Positions 1 through 13,479 are shown, counted from the first letter of the stretch. The stretch: DNA of 64,000 bases from Cylindrobasidium torrendii FP15055 ss-10 (GCA_000934385.1 KN880432.1:409478-473477); one strand, 5' to 3'. Numbers and translations are program-made. Notes: generated by a model from the letters alone, not told the origin.

Positions 1-1417
1 AGATGTCGCGACGGGCCATGGGAAAGCGAGGCCGGGACGGCTAGGATTAACTTGGGATCCTTCGCTGCGTACTTCTGTCTCAACGCCTGCGGGGTCGTGA
101 AGAATTCTAAATGCCTGTCGCATGTAATCAGATTTGGCATAGGAGAGAAAACCGGGCCTACTTGAAACGGAGAGCGAAAGCTCCCAATGCATCGTCGTCG
201 GCATCATCGTCAACACGCTTTTTCTTGTGGTCATTCCTGCTATTCCCATCCTCACCAACATCCTCCTTGCTCACTGTACCGCCCAGCCATTCCATCATAC
301 TTCGCACGAACGTGAGCATTTCGCTTGCGTTGCGAGATACAAAGCAGATGGGATATCTCAGGCGCGAAAAATTCCAATGTTGATCCAACAATACCAGTAG
401 TTCCAAGACGCGTGTGCTGGAGTCACAGGGAAGGAGTAGAGAGTAACGAGACGAAAGAGTTGCGGTCACTGCGTCGAGGAGGGCAGCATCTCGCTCCTTT
501 CGGCGACTCATAGTGACTGAAGCGCGGTCGGCATCGGTGATGAAGAGGTCGGGACGGGCCAGTGGCTCAAAGACACCATTTCCGGCGCCTCTGAGAAGTA
601 CAGTGCCGTCAAGATGACGCTCCCGCATATGGTTCATGTTTACAGCATATATAATGGTGCCAGAGGATGGGGAGCGTATTTTCCATATTGTGCCGCCGAG
701 AGTATGGCCAGCATTGAATGGGGTTATAGTCAGACCCTGACATTTGCCTTCAAGCGTTCAGGTTCAGAAAGTTGAATAACGGCAGTACGGATTGGGCACC
801 TTGTAAATGTGTGGGCTGAGAATATCGCAGGGTGTTCACCGAATCAAAGGCATCATGAACCTCGCGTGGGTTGGCAATGTATCTTCTCCTTGGAGTGGTG
901 TTTGCTGTATTTGAAGGGGGCGGTGGCGTGTCTGTAGATGCGTCCATTTTAATGGGTTCCCTTTCGCTGTCGGTAGTATCCACTAAGCCCCGGTCACCAA
1001 TGTCCTCCTCGTCGCGTCGGCCATCGACGTCCTCGGTTGCAGCTATTCGTGCCATGGCCTGCACCGGCAGCGTAGCATAGGCGGGGGCTTTGAGTTGCCA
1101 CCTTGAGTAGGCATATGAGTACAAGCCGGAATGGCTCAAGTCGCCATGTGATAGCAAGACAAGGTCAATGGTTGGCGAATGTCTATATTGAATTTAGAAT
1201 TTCAATTCTACCTGACAATAAGTGGTATTTACTCGCGTAAAGCGCTGCAGTATGCCTCCCACGGCTGCTCGGCATCCTCATCCGCTGGAGTTTCCTGCGA
1301 CCAGTCCGGTGAACCGCAATCCAAGAGTATTTTGACGTCGTCCACTTGCAAAATGTAGGCCAGGGGTATCGTAGGAGTCGACCGTGCAGCGCCAGACAGC
1401 GGGGTAAAAGTTATCAT
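1..1417 (-). CDS. CFT2: Cleavage and polyadenylation specificity factor subunit 2 (CPSF100/Cft2), 5' part, runs off the window
   Basis: CPSF2 is the catalytically inactive metallo-beta-lactamase/beta-CASP partner of the CPSF73 nuclease in nuclear pre-mRNA 3'-end processing. The start is the ATG at 1415-1417, beginning MITFTPLSGAARSTPTIPLA, followed by YILQVDDVKILLDCGSPDW. Exon 1 ends at a GTAAAT donor near 1232. Exon 2 resumes with HSPTIDLVLLSHGDLSHSG; this is the degenerate form of the metal-binding HxHxDH motif, as expected for CPSF100. A low-complexity acidic/proline-rich insert follows (about 860-1030). The next exon carries TITPFNAGHTLGGTIWKI and NHMRERHLDGT, typical of the family. The rest of the beta-CASP and C-terminal regions lie left of the window. 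It is divergent from the gene beginning near 1590. Family assignment is firm; exact exon ends are by eye. Confidence 0.85.
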
Positions 1418-1589
1418 GGTGGAAGGTGGAAGACGCGTTTGATCCCGATCACGCATTGTATTCAGCATTTCCCGTTACGTCTACAGTCTACATCCCTCCT
1501 TGCTCGCGACCACCACTACGAAATCACGTTATTTCGTGATTCCCTTGCTTACGGGGCCCATAAAATCTTCAGCAGCGCAACCAACGGGT

Positions 1590-3427
1590 ATGTTGGTCTT
1601 TGCGGGTTTTCCCTGCGGCGCCAGGTTGGCCTGTTGGATGGGGACGCGAGAAGCGGCCAAGCGTCCGGATTGCCCCTCCGCTTTCAAGCACACTGAACCA
1701 GTCATCTCCTCTGGAAATGGGTATAAGATTGCCGCAAAATTGGATCCGACTGCAGCTACTAGAATAAAGGTTCGTTCAAGTATTGGTGAGTGGCTCGAAT
1801 ACCAAGCTAACCTCTTCTCTTCTCTAGACGAACAAATGCCATATGAACATCAGTTATACGCCATCTTCAGAATCGTCTTCACAGCTCGCTCATTCGATGT
1901 TTGTGTACATTTCGTCGAAGATTGAAGGTCAGCCAGTGCAGCGCGAGGCCACTCTGTGGGTCAACCCATCCGATGCAACAACGCATTGGAGATCAAGTAA
2001 GGATTACTCTGATAATGAGGAAGAAGAATGCCTCAGACATCCCCCTCCTGGTGGTATGTACCTCTGGTTATTTCGTACCATAGACTTCTCATCCTCCGTT
2101 ATGAAGTGCCCATCCGATATATGGCGCGCGTGCATCGCACTACTGAAGAAATTGTGGCGTCTGAAAACGACGAAATACTTGAATTCTCATACGGACGACA
2201 CCTCGACCCTGAGAGCGACGACGACCCAGGCCAGGACAAACCTTGGGTTTCTTTCATTTTTGAATTCGGTTCGCACCTCCCTTATTCATTACATTTGACC
2301 TTACATAGAAGTTCAGATGACAAGGAGGTGTACAAGTTGCATGCAACTGCTGCTAAACAATCTTTGAGCGGTCGTACCCGTGTAAAGCTTGAACCGGGAC
2401 GCGATATTATCCTTACACCAGCAACTCGAGCTTCTAGCCGCAGGAAACCGCCATCTCAAGACCATTCATACGGGGCGTCGTCCCAGTCCTCGAAGCGCCG
2501 CAGGCTCGATAGTAGAACTCAAGCTACTAGTTCTGGTGGTGACCTATCTCTATCCGGCCGCCCTCCCAGCTCTTCCCGACCGGGAGAGAATGTTGACCAG
2601 AATATCGTCCTCACGTCTCCATATCACACCCATCATGTCGACACCATAGCAAGCCTGGGATCGCCATCAACGAGTCAAGTGCATTCGTTGACAAACGGCC
2701 TCTCAGGAATGGTAGGCCATGTTCCCGGCGGCACACAATTGCCCTTTATTGAGCCTCGTAGCACGACGCCTGATGCGCTATCCTCGAGCTCTTTGTCGGA
2801 CGAGTCTATATCGGCCGCCTCTACAGTTCCTCGCCGACCCCGTTGTTCTGTTGAAAATTCTGCACCGCCCCCATCGCCCGTCCGGAATGAGCTCAGGCCT
2901 GATGTAATACTTTCTCTCAATTCAGCGAAAGTCAATGAAGGATCCGAGCAGCCAGCAGTGACGGAGTCGTTTGCCAACAGACTCTCGGTTGTTACCCCGT
3001 CATCGAGATCCCATGAACCGCTTGAAGCGGGGCCATCCACCATCCCCCCCTCTACCCCATTAACAAGGAGTGCAATCCCTCAGTCCCTGAGCTTGGTGGA
3101 GCCTGAATGCTCGCACCCAGTGCCGGCTGATGCACCCCATAAGCCTTCAGTAAGTACAAAATGCAATTGTCGCGCTTATGAGCATTTGTATAACCAATCA
3201 TTCGAGCAGAACGATACTTCGACGGCGATTCAGTCAAAGATAAGAAGGCTGCAGGAACAACTACAGTTGCAGCTTGAAATCGAGGCACTAGAACGGGAGG
3301 AGGAGCGCATTGCGGTAAGCATTTCGTCGCGACCATCCTCGCGCCCCAAGCTGATTTTCGGTAGAAAAAGAAGGCAGAGCTTCTAGAGAAGAAGGAAAGA
3401 CTGAGATTAGAGATGGAGAGTGACTAA
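1590..3427 (+). CDS. Unrecognised protein with Ser/Pro-rich middle and C-terminal coiled coil
   Basis: I do not recognise a family. The first in-frame ATG is at 1590. An intron at 1770-1827 (GTTCGT...CTAG) joins two open frames cleanly. The frame between about 1997 and 2083 is not resolved: GTAAGG at 1997 and GTATGT at 2054 are possible donors but I could not make both joins in phase. From 2084 a long open frame runs to 3314, and a phase-0 intron at 3315-3364 leads to a last exon ending at TAA 3425-3427. The N-terminal third is compact and probably folded. Residues from about 2440 to 3130 are rich in Ser, Pro and Thr and probably disordered. The C terminus (3225-3427) is a Glu/Lys/Leu-rich coiled coil. 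It looks like a real gene, but its function is unknown. Confidence 0.6.
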
Positions 3428-4576
3428 AATACAAATTGTATGCATATCATTGACGTTTTCTCGTCATAATCTTCACTGGCTTGTCGTACAACCCGAGATC
3501 AGTCCAAAGTCTTGTGAAGTATTATTTGACCGCGTTGTCTGACTTCGCATGCGCCAGCTACGCACCATTCGCGTCTCCTTCAGACGGCATTCGATGTGAT
3601 TGGGAAGTGACGTGAAAACCGTTCGGAAACATGACAATTGAGTTTGGGAGCTTATGGGTGTCGGGCGACAGAGTCGGGAGTCCGAATAAGGCCGGGCAGC
3701 ACCGTATAGAAGCTTCTTGCATCAACATCAAGTCTTTTGGGCTTATCGTCTGTGCGTAGGTACCATATAAACTGTGGTCCACATTCAGTGACCGTGAGTA
3801 GACTAGCACGAGCTCAAGCGTCCCCATGGACATTGTACGATTTAATTACACTTGAGCAGCCAGTTTTTAGATTTAAAAATGCTTGCAAAATATATCGAAG
3901 CTTTAAAAGCTTGGAATGTGGCGCTTGTTTGGTCGTGCATTGTGCATATGCCAGCTGTCGGGTCCAGTCGCCTATCCTGACGCCAATCCCCCCTCGATAA
4001 TGTGGATATGTTCTCCGAGACTATCGTGGTTTCTTGCCTATCAATGATCAGAACCCACGGAATTATCGCATGTTTAGTAGCTCTGTTGTCTTCTGTCCTC
4101 ATGTTTAGGTCTTGGGAGAAGAAGCTTCGACTCCCAGTGAACGTTGCACAGTTGGCCCAGGGGTTCCCCATTCTTCGTCAAGCTTTGCATGCAACCACTG
4201 ACGGCAAGTGCCATTTTCCGAGGCCTGTGAGCACTGGGTACTCATTCATTCTTACTCTTTCGACCTAGACCTCCGGTGAGTGGGGCGTATGTTGCCGCGT
4301 TCATGAAAGAGAGTGCGATTGTTTCGGCTACGGAGACAGTCGCTTAACACCCTCTCCGCCCAAATCGTTACTTGTAAGCTGTTTGACCAACGGTCCGCAC
4401 CCCGATACAGGAACCGCTTTCATGTTCGCCACATTTTGGGATAGATATTGTATCGCCGTACCCAAGGTTTTTCACGTCTATAAAGCAACATCTTCATGTT
4501 TTTTTCTCCATCACGTCCGCCCTCTCTGTGTTCCCAAAGACAGGAGACCCAACGCTGGTTATCACCTGCGTCCCTC
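3428..4576. other. Intergenic, 1.15 kb, no supported gene
   Basis: Short open frames occur on both strands but none has recognisable domains, a convincing intron pattern or biased composition. A TATAAAG at 4479-4485 lies 92 bp before the F-box start codon and may belong to its promoter. Confidence 0.5.
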
Positions 4577-6235
4577 ATGCACGTCCTAGACCTTCCTGTC
4601 GACATCATCCTACTTGTCCTCCGCGACCTCACTGTCGACGATGTATACGCACTTCGAACGGTGCGTTGTCCTCTTGCTCAACGATCCCAATCTCACGACG
4701 AGCCTATTAGGTCTGCCGTCAGCTAAACCAGTTCACGCATCTTAAAAGTGTTTGGTTTTTGATCCTACAGATACACGTCCTCGACAAGGAGATTCCCTTC
4801 CTCTTTGACTCTCCGACATATCTAAATGGACTAACTTCCTCATGTCTCGAGCGCGCTGTTATGTGTGCTCATCTCAACCGACTAAACTGGACATCCCCCT
4901 CTCCGCGCGCGTATAGGCAACTGGAGATCCGCACCAAAGTAGCCAATCCAAATGTCGCCCCACATGGAGGGCCGACCCTGGCCATCAAGTTGCTGAACCG
5001 TGGTTCACATCCATACCTTTTGTCTGCCTCACTCCAAATACCTACCGCGACGGACATGCGATTGATCTTGGAATGCTGGGATATCGAAAAAATGCCCGTG
5101 TGCGTCGCTCGCTGCACCATGCCGTGGTATGGCGGCGTGTTGTTCAATTCGGACGCCGCATTTCCCGCATATGTGGCCGTCAGAGGACAGGAAGAGTACG
5201 TTTGATCCCGTATATGAACAAATGAACCAGCGCTAACATGCGCCTCGGTATAGAGTGATAATCTTTGTACTCAATATATCCAACCATTCGTTTCGGACGG
5301 AATTCGCCCCATTTGCGCGCGTCCCGTCGCGCTGTTCCAGGTTAATCAGGTTCTCTGGTGACCTGTTGCTTGTTCTTGGAGAAAGGAAACACTCTGTTCT
5401 CAACATCCGACGTAAGGGATGGGTTGTCCATTTGGCCAGTCCCTCGCCTTGCGACGTGCTCTCACCGGGACCCAATGTGAGCCGTCCATAGCAGAGATAC
5501 CCAGCACTCATGATCTCATCTTTTGGTCAGCCCGACGAGTGTTACGAGGCGGTCATCGCTGACGAGTATCTTGTTCTACTACGCACGCATTTCCTAGCCA
5601 TTTACGCACTGCAATCATTTCGACACGGACCAGGCTCTCCACATACCGGTACAGCTGAGCTTCTTCCAGTATCCTGGCATATATGGGACTGGCGTCTTGA
5701 CGGTGGCCGTATTTCACATCGCGTTCGCCATTCTCAGACTCGAGTAGAACCACTTCTCGATGTAGTTGTCCGGTTTTCGAGCGACTTTCCTTGGCCACCG
5801 AACATTCTCAACCACTACATTCTTCAGCCCAACCCTGCCTATGTTGCCTCTTCATCGATTCAATCGACGAATCTGCCGTACGACGCCCATCCAGTGCACA
5901 TGCGAACGCTCTCCGCGCCGTTGCGGCTATTCACCCAATCCGATGTGGCAATTGGGAACTACGGGACAGTTTTATGGATCGACACGCAGACGGAGGAGTA
6001 CTTCATGCAGTCTGCGACCGGCCAGCGGCTCGCTGGTGCTACTCTTTCGTCGGCTGGGCCAGATGCAGAAAATCCCGACGTCGTTGCGTATTCAGCAGGG
6101 TCAGAATCTGTCTACAATATACACGACCAGAATAGTTGGTGTGTATTAGCTCTTGACGAACCGAATGGGCGGGTAGCTTTAGGTGCATTAGACGGGATTA
6201 TTTCTATCATGGACTTTGCATGGCCATCGCTGTGA
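4577..6235 (+). CDS. F-box protein
   Basis: F-box proteins recruit substrates to SCF ubiquitin ligases through Skp1. The protein begins at ATG 4577 with an N-terminal F-box, LPVDIILLVLRDLTVDDVYA, at about residues 5-24. Four exons join in frame: 4577-4660, 4771-5195, 5254-5476 and 5531-6235 (about 478 residues). All three introns have GT-AG ends. The rest lacks obvious WD40 or leucine-rich repeats, although the alternating hydrophobic, Trp- and Gly-containing stretches could form a beta-propeller-like substrate domain. Large families of such N-terminal F-box proteins are common in Agaricomycetes. The F-box call is strong; the substrate is unknown. Confidence 0.8.
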
Positions 6236-6797
6236 CGAAGACCAGCAGACTCGCAGCGGCTCGAGGTTATGACGGTCATAGTAGCCAACTATTCCTAGCG
6301 TCGAATAATCTATTCGATATCAACGAAGACTCGATTTCTCGGAGACTCCGCACGGCACTGGCAGGAAGAGTCGTCCAGTAATGCTTTGAATGTGCGCCGG
6401 AGACAATCTCTCCTATGCATATGTACGGCTTCCATGGGTCGCTGAGCGGTCTCGACTCTTTCAACGAGGCTAAGACTCGTCGCTGTTATTGAAGAACTAC
6501 TGCATTGTACTGGCGCAACTGTGCTACATATGGCACCGTAAGTATGGGATGACTACTGAGAGACCGTGTTGTGTATTTACCTGGAATTGAGGCTCAATCG
6601 CAATTGGGTTGAGTAGTTGTTAGATTTTGACAATGTGGACGACAGTTGTCAGTGGCACAAATTCAATGTCATTCTTCCACGCGATCGACGATCGCGCCAT
6701 GGCGTCATGTTCGGAGTCTTTGTGTCGAGCAGGACAATGTCTCCACGCTACCGCCATCCTACCTAAGCACATCACTATCGGCCGCCCTTTTTTCACC
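6236..6797. other. Intergenic, about 560 bp
   Basis: Holds the 3' region of the F-box gene and the 5' region of the lipase-type gene. I see no gene or repeat in it. Confidence 0.5.
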
Positions 6798-9700
6798 ATG
6801 ACGGTGTCGACCGCCTCGTCCGCTGTGCATATCACGCCAGGTCTCGAGCCTACTGCAGCACGAATCGCATTGACCTAAACTCTCATAGTGGTCATCAAGA
6901 CGTTCCTAGCCCACGGCAAGAAAAAAGCGCTGAAATACAAGAATGGAGACGAGGCCGAGGAGTCGCGCGATGATATATTCTTCGACGAGTGCGTTTGCCG
7001 TTCCGTCCCACCCGCATACTGCTCACCCACAATAGGGCATTCAACATCGTCAAGGGTAACTCCAAGCCTTTGTGTCGAACTCCACATTCTCAATCCTTAT
7101 TCCACAGCATTCATTGAGATGGGGACCAAGAACACTGTGGAATCCCTGCAGGCATTGTACGCCCCTACCATACCTTTGTGAACAACGCCTAACCGCTCAC
7201 CAGCACCAACACCCATGTTCCTGCGCCATACTGGGCCGCTGTCTCTCCGCTGCGCATCCCACTGTCATGTTGCAATCGCGCTGCAGATCTTCTCATCGAC
7301 TGGTTCGACCCTGACGAGCTCAAACACATTGTAGGCGGTGAACGGTGGTGGCAAGTGCGCGGGATGGACGGTCTCGACGCCGAATGGATAACGGAGAAAG
7401 AATTTATCGCTAATGTCGAAATCGATAAAAGCCGGAAGCTATCCGATGACGAGGAAGACATCTTGAAAATGGAGTCTCTTGACAGGGTCATGGCGCGTTT
7501 TCAAACTTTGGTGTGCGAGGTCGTACTGAACGTTGGCTAAAGCTTTATATTCACGGAGGTGTGTATCTTCTATCATCACCGAATATTCCACTAACGGCCA
7601 GAAGGGGGATACTTTTGGGGCTCAATTAGTGAGTTGCTACGGCTTGCAGCGCGCAGTGCATTTCAATGGACACACAGATACCCACCGGTACCAATTGATT
7701 CGATTTGGTAGGTCAGGGTTTTCCCGACACATCTCCGACCCTGACTCTTCTTCCAGCGCGGAAGATCAAGGGCAAGGTATTCGCCGTAAATTACAGGTAA
7801 AGTCACCCTCATGGATTTGACTTGTTGTATTTTACGTTGTGTGGTGCAGAAAAGCGCCTCAATATCCTTGGCCGTGCCCTCTGCAAGACGTTTTGGCCGC
7901 ATGTAAGCCTGCATAATGATATTACTCAGGATATTCTGGCGCCGTCTAAAGTTGTATAGATCTATACCTCATCAACCCTCCACCGGGTGCCCTACACAAA
8001 GCCGTTCCGCCATCGAAGATCGTTTTTGCTGGAGATTCCGCAGGTGGCGGTCTTGCATTGACGGCTCTTACTGTGCTCCGTGACCTTGGTTTACCTCAAG
8101 CTGCTGCCGGAGTATTGCTTTCTCCCTGGATAGATTTGACACATAGTTTCCCAAGTGTGATGAAGAGCACTGAAACCGTGAGCGATACCTGCACAGTGGC
8201 TTTAATCGACTAACCAACGTAGGATATCATCCCTCCGCATGGATTCCTGGCCAAACCATCACCACTATGGCCCATCGACCTTCTTCCTGGCAAGGACGGT
8301 CGGGCGCGGGAGAGCATAACGGGCCCTCCACCGAAGCCTGGGCATGCTGATACCCTCGAACCGACGCAGGATCGATTAGACGCTGAGGGTGATTCTGGGG
8401 ATGCGTCCAGTCAGCCACAGAAGGATATGCTTGAAGACAACTCAATACCCTCCACCGACACGGATGATGCGGTCTTGGACATCGATTTCGAGCCGAAGCC
8501 CCCTAAAGTCCTCATGAAGGATTCGACGGCCGTACCTCTCGAACTATGTGCACAGATACAGCTGTATGCAATGAACGAGTGCGTCCAAACGCATACATAC
8601 TAAGCCCTATCTCACGCTCATAGGCAACTCACACACCCACTTGTGTCGCCAGTGCTACAAGGATCTTTGGGTAACCTTCCTCCACTATACATTATGGCCG
8701 GCGATGGGGAGGTTCTTCGCGATGAGATTACCTACATGGCTCACAGGGCGGCTCACCCTAAAGATTATCCTGTCCGTAAGGGAGCCCTGGAGTCAGAGCG
8801 TCAACGCCGAAATGCAAAACAGTTCACGGAACCTACGAAAGTGCATCTACAAGTGTTCGACGGTAGGGTAACACCCGCCAGCCGTGAGGACACCACTGAT
8901 TATTGGGTAGGGATGTGTCATGTCTTGACCGTGTTTACTTTTACCGAGAGCGTACGTTGACCCAATCTATGCCCATGCCGACTATGCATCTAACCTTCCT
9001 ATAGGCTAAGTTTGCGTACCGTTCTATTGCGGAATTCGTCAAGCATGTCACCGACAACGATGAAGAGCATCTGGCCCGCAACCCCTTCCCTGAGTTGCAC
9101 AGACCACCCTCAGACCTCGAAAACGAGTTTTCGGAGCATCGCACGCGCAAGAAAAAGTCCTTCTTCAGACGCAACAAGCGTGAAGAGCCTCTTCATAATG
9201 CTAGCGAGCCGCAAGACACTGGGCTTTACAAAGAAGCTGTAGAAACCCTTGCGAATGAGATACTCGCTGACGGGGTACCGGGAACTAATGCCCAAGAAGT
9301 CAAGGAGACCATCGATCCTGGGACTGCCACGGCAAGTTCTAGCACAATGGTATTCTAAAGCTGCTCTAAAATTTTTGCATAGAGGGACGTCCCAAACGTC
9401 GTCATGATTCGCGAACGTGTTGACCTTCATGGCAAGACGCGCCCTATGGAGCCAAAGGAGGACATGGAGGTTCTACAGCTGCCTAAAGAAAGTATCTGTC
9501 TCATCAAGGAGGATCCGTGCATGCGCTGGCTCAAAGGCCAGGAAGAGTGGGATAGGACGTTCCGGCGCGCGGCAAAACGCGCTGAAAAGAAGAGGATCAA
9601 GCTCCGAGCTGAAGCGGAACGAGTTTTGAATAATGCAAAGGCGCAAGGCTTAATAACAGTCGACCATCCCAAGACGCCGTCGAGGCCACAGCGGCTCGCA

Positions 9701-10338
9701 TCACACCAGCGCTCGACAAGCGATACGCGTGTGAATCGCACTATTCAGGAGGACCGAAGATGGGGACCGCTCGATTTGGGAGACGAAAGCCCGCCACCCA
9801 GCGCCATTGCAAAGCGTACAGATACCGTGCGGTCTTGTTTCTCCAGCCAGTGGTACATGACTGACATGTTCTGTAGCGCGAGGCTATTGCGCTCTTGAAG
9901 AAGAGTATCTATCATACTGCTCCTATCACACACGAAACAGTCCCCAAGCTTAAACACTCGGATGCCATCCGCGCGGCGTTCGATCCACACGACGATCCCA
10001 ACAGACCACCGAAGCAGTCTGTATCTGAGCAGCAGGTGTACCCGACGATGCTGCCCTGGCATGGCGTTAGAATGTGGGATCAGCTTGTGGGCTACTTCAT
10101 GCGCGAGAGTACGAGAAAGGCTGCAGACAAAGCTGCAAGCAGTGGCAAGCAGATTTCGAGCACAATCAAGGGTATCGTGGATACTGCGTCGCCTGGTGGA
10201 AGTGGCACGAAACTCCCGGAGACGAAGATCAAGGAGCAGAACGCATATACCAAGGACAAGGAGAGCAATGGTGTGCGCGCGGTGGGGCTGAATGGACATG
10301 CAGGCGAGGCGAACGGACACACGGATGGTATGGCATAA
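6798..10338 (+). CDS. Hormone-sensitive-lipase-type alpha/beta hydrolase with long C-terminal extension
   Basis: Predicted serine esterase/lipase of the HSL (GDXG) family. The start ATG 6798 gives MTVSTASSAVHITP, spliced across 6841-6888 to VVIKTFLAHGKKKALKYKNG. The catalytic domain shows the oxyanion motif LYIHGGGYFWGS near 7550-7640 and the nucleophile motif VFAGDSAGGGLALTAL near 8026-8075. The acidic residue is in LYIMAGDGEVLRDE near 8690 and the histidine in DGMCHVLTVF near 8915, so the triad is complete. Two regions are unusual: an acidic insert of about 80 residues (about 8290-8560) between nucleophile and acid, and a long charged, probably disordered tail from about 9050 to the stop at 10336-10338. 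There are at least ten exons. The substrate, probably an acylglycerol or sterol ester, is inferred from family only. Confidence 0.8.
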
Positions 10339-10750
10339 GCCTCGTTTTATACATCTATCACCGAGAACGGACAATAACCTAGCTTTAGAATATCTACCCC
10401 TTCGTTAAACTTGTATACATCGGATATGGATACGATACTCCCGTACCGGACACACTAGTTCGTAGAATTTTACCTATGGCTACATGGGTTATTAAAGTGG
10501 ATGACTGCAGGATAGAGTAAATTCATAGAAAAGGCGGGTGTCTTGGAATTTGTCGATGCAATCATTCCATCGTTGGTGCAGCCTTTGTGTATCAAGCGCC
10601 GTGAGAAGAAAAGGCCTACGCTTGCAACCATTGCAACTAGTCTCTCATAACGTTAACGTCAACATTACACGTCAACATTACACATACACAAAGTTTACAA
10701 CAACAGAGCGGTACAGCTACGCTACACATACTTGAACAATACATCCATGT
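10339..10750. other. Convergent 3' region, about 410 bp
   Basis: Lies between the convergent 3' ends of the hydrolase and the glutaminyl-tRNA synthetase genes. AT-rich stretches that could hold polyadenylation signals; no gene seen. Confidence 0.5.
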
Positions 10751-13479
10751 CTACGCAGACTTTCCCGAGTCCTCTTTCAAACTTACAATTCGGTTTAGAA
10801 CGATATAGTCGCCCTGTTTGCGGGAAGGTGCCACGGTGTCTGGCTCATCCAAAGACGCAAGCCTTGCATCTTTGTCCACAGCGAAGTATGCGACGCGTAG
10901 ACCCTGGAAGCGCACACACTCATTCCCGACCAGCTGTTCACTTGACGCATGCGGAGTGTCGCCGTCCTGCTTTCCTTCTCCCTGCTCCCTCAACGCCTTC
11001 TCAGTTCTTTCGTTCCCCTCTTTCTTCGCCTTAACGTAGGACTCTTTCGCTAGTGTCCAAAATCCAACCTCGAGCATTGCCCCTCGTCGGACATCCAAGC
11101 TATCAGGATTGATATCTGCGCGGAAGTCGCTCGGCGGATTATCACTCTTGAAGAGCCTGTGGAATATCCTTGTCTCGTCTACGCGGACGGGACTGCCTGA
11201 AGGCGCATGCTCTGCGACCCACTGTATGAATGCCTTGGGCTTTTTCACATTCGGGCCATCCTCCAATCGACAGATGAGCTCCACAACCTTGCCACCTTCG
11301 TCTTTCTTATACGAGACGCAGGTAATGGGGTGAGGTGCCTGGAAGAGACCCACAGTCTTTCCTGGAGCGAGACGGAAGTAGTCTGGTGCGTCCTGTTCCC
11401 TAAAGTCGTCCGCCTCGATGTAGATAGTGCGCGTAAAAGGGATGGTGGAGGAGCCTAGTTCGGGGACCTTTGGATGCAGTGGCTTCGTGACCATGGTCAC
11501 CGAATCCTCAGGAATGTTTTCGATGGTGACCTTAAGTGGTTCGAGGACCATGAGCAGGCGCGGTGCAGAAGACTCGAGGTATTGGCGGACGGCCTGTTCA
11601 AACCGAGGGATTTGGATCGTGGATGTAGCTGTGGAAACGCCCAGTTCGCTGACGAATGCCCGAATGGCGCCAGGCGGGACGCCGCGTCGTCTCAGAGCAA
11701 TGAGGGTGTACATGCGAGGATCGTCCCAACCGTTGACGATTCCCTCACTTACGAGTGCAAGAATCTTGCGCTTCGACATAACTGTGCCCTCCAAATTGAG
11801 ACGTCCGTATTCTGATTGACGAGGCTTGTAGACATCCAGTGCGTCGCATAACCACTCGTACGACTGACGGGAGGCAACGAATTCGACTGTGCACAACGAA
11901 TGACTATGAGAGGTGTTAGGAGAGAAGGAAAGTGCGGCTAAAAAACCGAACGCACGAAATGTTTTCGAAGCTATCCACCAGACAATGGGTGTAATCATAT
12001 GTAGGGTAGATCCTCCATTTGTCTTTGGTGCGGTGGTGCGGAGCATCCAGCACTCGATAAGCTGTCAGGTCCCACATCTGAGGATTGCCGTCCGATAGAT
12101 CCTGCTTCATTCTCAAATTCGCCTCCTTTGGTTTGTACTTTCCATTTTTCATTCCCTCAAACTCGGCAAGGGATTCTTCAACCGGCCGGTCGCGGTGTAC
12201 GCAAGGCACGGGTTGGCCATGGCCTCCCCCGCGGTCAGCCTTGATTTGTTCCTCTATGCTAGCTCAGAAAGCCAAACTTGATTTGAGCGAGAACTACAGA
12301 CTTACGAGAGCAATGGCAAACATAGGCTTTGTCGCGTTTGATAAGTTCAATAGCCAAGTCGTAGAGCTCCTGGAAATAGTCGCTCGAGTATGTGATTTTC
12401 CATGGCTCGAAACCCAGCCATCGCACTGTCTCCAATATGCTTTCGAAATATTCCGCCTCCTCTTTCTCAGGGTTAGTGTCGTCGTAGCGAAGATAGCATT
12501 TTCCTCCGTGATGGGCAGCATAACCAAAGTTGACGAAGATCGCTTTGGAGTGTCCGATGTGGAGGTAGCCATTAGGCTCTGGCGGGAAACGCGTCCAGAC
12601 TGCGCCGCCAGTTGCTTTCAAATGCGCGTCGCGAAGCTCTGGCCTAGTTTGGGGGTTTCCTCCGGGTTTGTGTAGGTTTCCCAGGAATCCCTCCTCAAAA
12701 ACGGACTTCTTCGGCGCCTCCGGAGTGGGCTCGGACGCCTTGGCCTTTGGTTTTGGTGCATCCTTCTTCGATTCCTGTGCTACGCTAAATTTGGTTTCGA
12801 AATAAATGCAAGCTACGCACCTTTGCCTTGACCTTTGCAGCTTCCCTCGGCCCAAATGTCTGCAAGAATATCTTCTCAACCGCGTTCTTGACTTCTACGG
12901 CGTTTGCCCATCGCAAGTCTGGCGTTGCACGGAGGGATGAAATCACGGCTCCGAGATTGTTCCAACCAGCGGCTGCGTTCATGGAAAGATAGTCTGATGC
13001 CTTTAGTACAATCTCTTCGGGCGTGATGCTAAATCCTATAGATGTGTGAGATAAGAAAAGGTGAAGACTGTGTAGCAAACGCACCAACACCACACTCCTT
13101 GCTGAAATCAGCTTCATCGATGGGTACAGAGCGGGATTCGACGTATTTTGTGGCCGCTACGACGCCGTGAGCCGCGATAGAAGGCGACAACACGCGACGC
13201 ACCTGCGACCTGATCCACCGACTTAAGCTTCCCGTCCAGTATTCTGTCCAGCACATATTTGCGCTCATGATCCCCGATATTCCCAGTCTTCGCCAGAGAT
13301 CCTGCAAGCGCTGCCACCAGACCAGCTGTTTTCTCGTCAAGTCCAGTCAGGGAGTATTTCTCGACAAGTTCCTTCAGGATTGACGCGCTTTTCGGAGACT
13401 TGGCTGCCTCCAGCGCCTTCGCTTGTCCAAGACCAAGGGATTTGAAAAGTGTTACCAAAGGGCCAGATGGGTCCGCCAT
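10751..13479 (-). CDS. GLN4: Glutaminyl-tRNA synthetase (cytosolic)
   Basis: Class I aminoacyl-tRNA synthetase that charges tRNA-Gln. The start codon at 13477-13479 gives [18 protein letters not shown], the eukaryotic N-terminal RNA-binding region of the family, followed by [21 protein letters not shown] linker rich in Lys/Ala/Pro precedes the catalytic core. The HIGH motif appears in [18 protein letters not shown] near 12560, and [20 protein letters not shown] follows. The KMSKS-equivalent loop is [12 protein letters not shown] near 11780. The anticodon-binding beta-barrels occupy the long exon 10751-12046. At least five exons are present, with introns near 13030-13085, 12785-12830, 12260-12300 and 11890-11930. 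The size matches eukaryotic GlnRS. Identification is firm; some intron borders are approximate. Confidence 0.93.

Noticed and set aside
3558..4268. Several 80-110 codon frames on both strands between 3.5 and 4.3 kb
   Set aside because: No recognised motifs, no splicing that links them and no codon-use signal that I could see.
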